Source: Bombardia bombarda
Taxonomy: Eukaryota > Ascomycota > Sordariomycetes > Sordariales > Lasiosphaeriaceae
Direction of reading: 5' to 3'
Assembly: GCA_030512295.1 (NCBI GenBank)
Contig: JAULSR010000003.1
Span: 1,302,001 to 1,366,000 of the forward strand
Length of the DNA stretch: 64,000 nt
Position numbers and translations under genes: made by a program. Every line of letters begins with the position of its first letter. Within the stretch, counting starts at the first letter, position 1. The notes beneath the pieces were generated by a model. It saw only the letters and a list, made by a program, of their open reading frames with translations, did no database searches and was not told where the DNA came from. Positions 63,602 to 64,000 of the stretch are shown here, one piece after another.

Positions 63602-64000
63602 GTCGTTTGCTGGGTTGGGGTTCTTTGGGAGGGATGATGATATCGGGGTGGGTTGTAAGCTATGCTGAGCGTTAAATATGGACGGGATACCGGTGTTCTG
63701 TAAAGGTTATCGCTTGTGGCGTGTTGGCTCTGAAAAAGAAATTTATGATGTTTGTGGACGGTAAAGTAGGCAACTTGGGTCACTGCGATTGATGCCTGTT
63801 GCAAATTACAGGGGGTTCTGTGCTAGCCCTATTTGCTGTCCCCCATAGATGCGATCAAGATCTGGATCTACGCATCTCTGACCCTAGCGACCCGACTTGA
63901 GCAACTCTTTTTGTCAGTATGAGATAAGAATACCCTCATAACGTTGGCAGGTCCAGCAGCCAGTGACAACCGTTCTTATTAAATATTAAATGTAGATGGT
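63602..64000. other. Right edge, no gene seen
   Basis: About 400 bp upstream of the GFA gene. Short frames only; presumably its promoter. Confidence 0.35.

Noticed and set aside
1..64000. CRISPR arrays, bacterial operons, phage or transposon genes
   Set aside because: Introns, gene types and spacing are fungal. No regularly spaced identical repeats, transposase, integrase or reverse transcriptase sequence was seen.

Overview
The window reads as nuclear DNA of a filamentous ascomycete, probably a Sordariomycete. Genes carry short (50-110 nt) introns with GTRNGY donors, CTRAY branch points and YAG acceptors. Protein types are typical of moulds: an AP-1 beta adaptin, trehalose-6-phosphate synthase, HET and NACHT proteins, P450s, a LaeA-like methyltransferase and 2EXR proteins. 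TACCTAGGTACCT-like motifs are scattered between genes. A tRNA-Ile(AAT) with a 21-nt intron lies at 62818-62912 on the minus strand.

Layout. 1-3.0 kb: a poorly resolved left edge, then a 2EXR-domain gene broken by two in-frame TAG codons. 3.4-8.7 kb: housekeeping block (AP-1 beta adaptin, a 52-residue membrane protein, a HIRIP3-like chromatin protein). 9.7-17.8 kb: a small orphan gene followed by five consecutive minus-strand genes for short proteins that each end in a membrane tail, two of them clear tandem paralogues; a sixth of similar design lies at 22.3-23.8 kb on the plus strand. 18.4-21.2 kb: aspartylglucosaminidase and a secreted, probably GPI-anchored protein, with a tRNA-like Pol III element between them. 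24.1-31.1 kb: NTF2-like protein, cytochrome P450, HET protein and a truncated membrane-protein pseudogene. 33.4-40.2 kb: tps1, an MFS transporter and a small kinase-fold protein. 42.1-46.8 kb: a conserved low-complexity protein and a BTB protein with internal repeats. 47.3-54.2 kb: a degraded secondary-metabolism neighbourhood (dead P450, intact LaeA-like methyltransferase, dead AMP-forming ligase). 54.8-57.3 kb: an IFI6/27-like membrane protein and a short-chain dehydrogenase. 58.1-61.0 kb: a decayed NACHT-type NLR. 63.1-63.6 kb: a GFA/CENP-V-domain protein.

Three otherwise intact genes lose frame at a run of exactly six C, and one extra C restores the family C-terminus in each case. This points to homopolymer under-calling in the assembly and not to three independent mutations. 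Stop codons in the 2EXR gene and in the NLR are instead all explicable as single C-to-T changes or, for the 2EXR gene, as UAG editing sites.

The best candidate for something undescribed is the 11.4-17.8 kb row of tail-anchored coiled-coil genes. Exon boundaries were placed by eye from splice motifs and reading frame; gene starts and the joints marked uncertain need RNA evidence.
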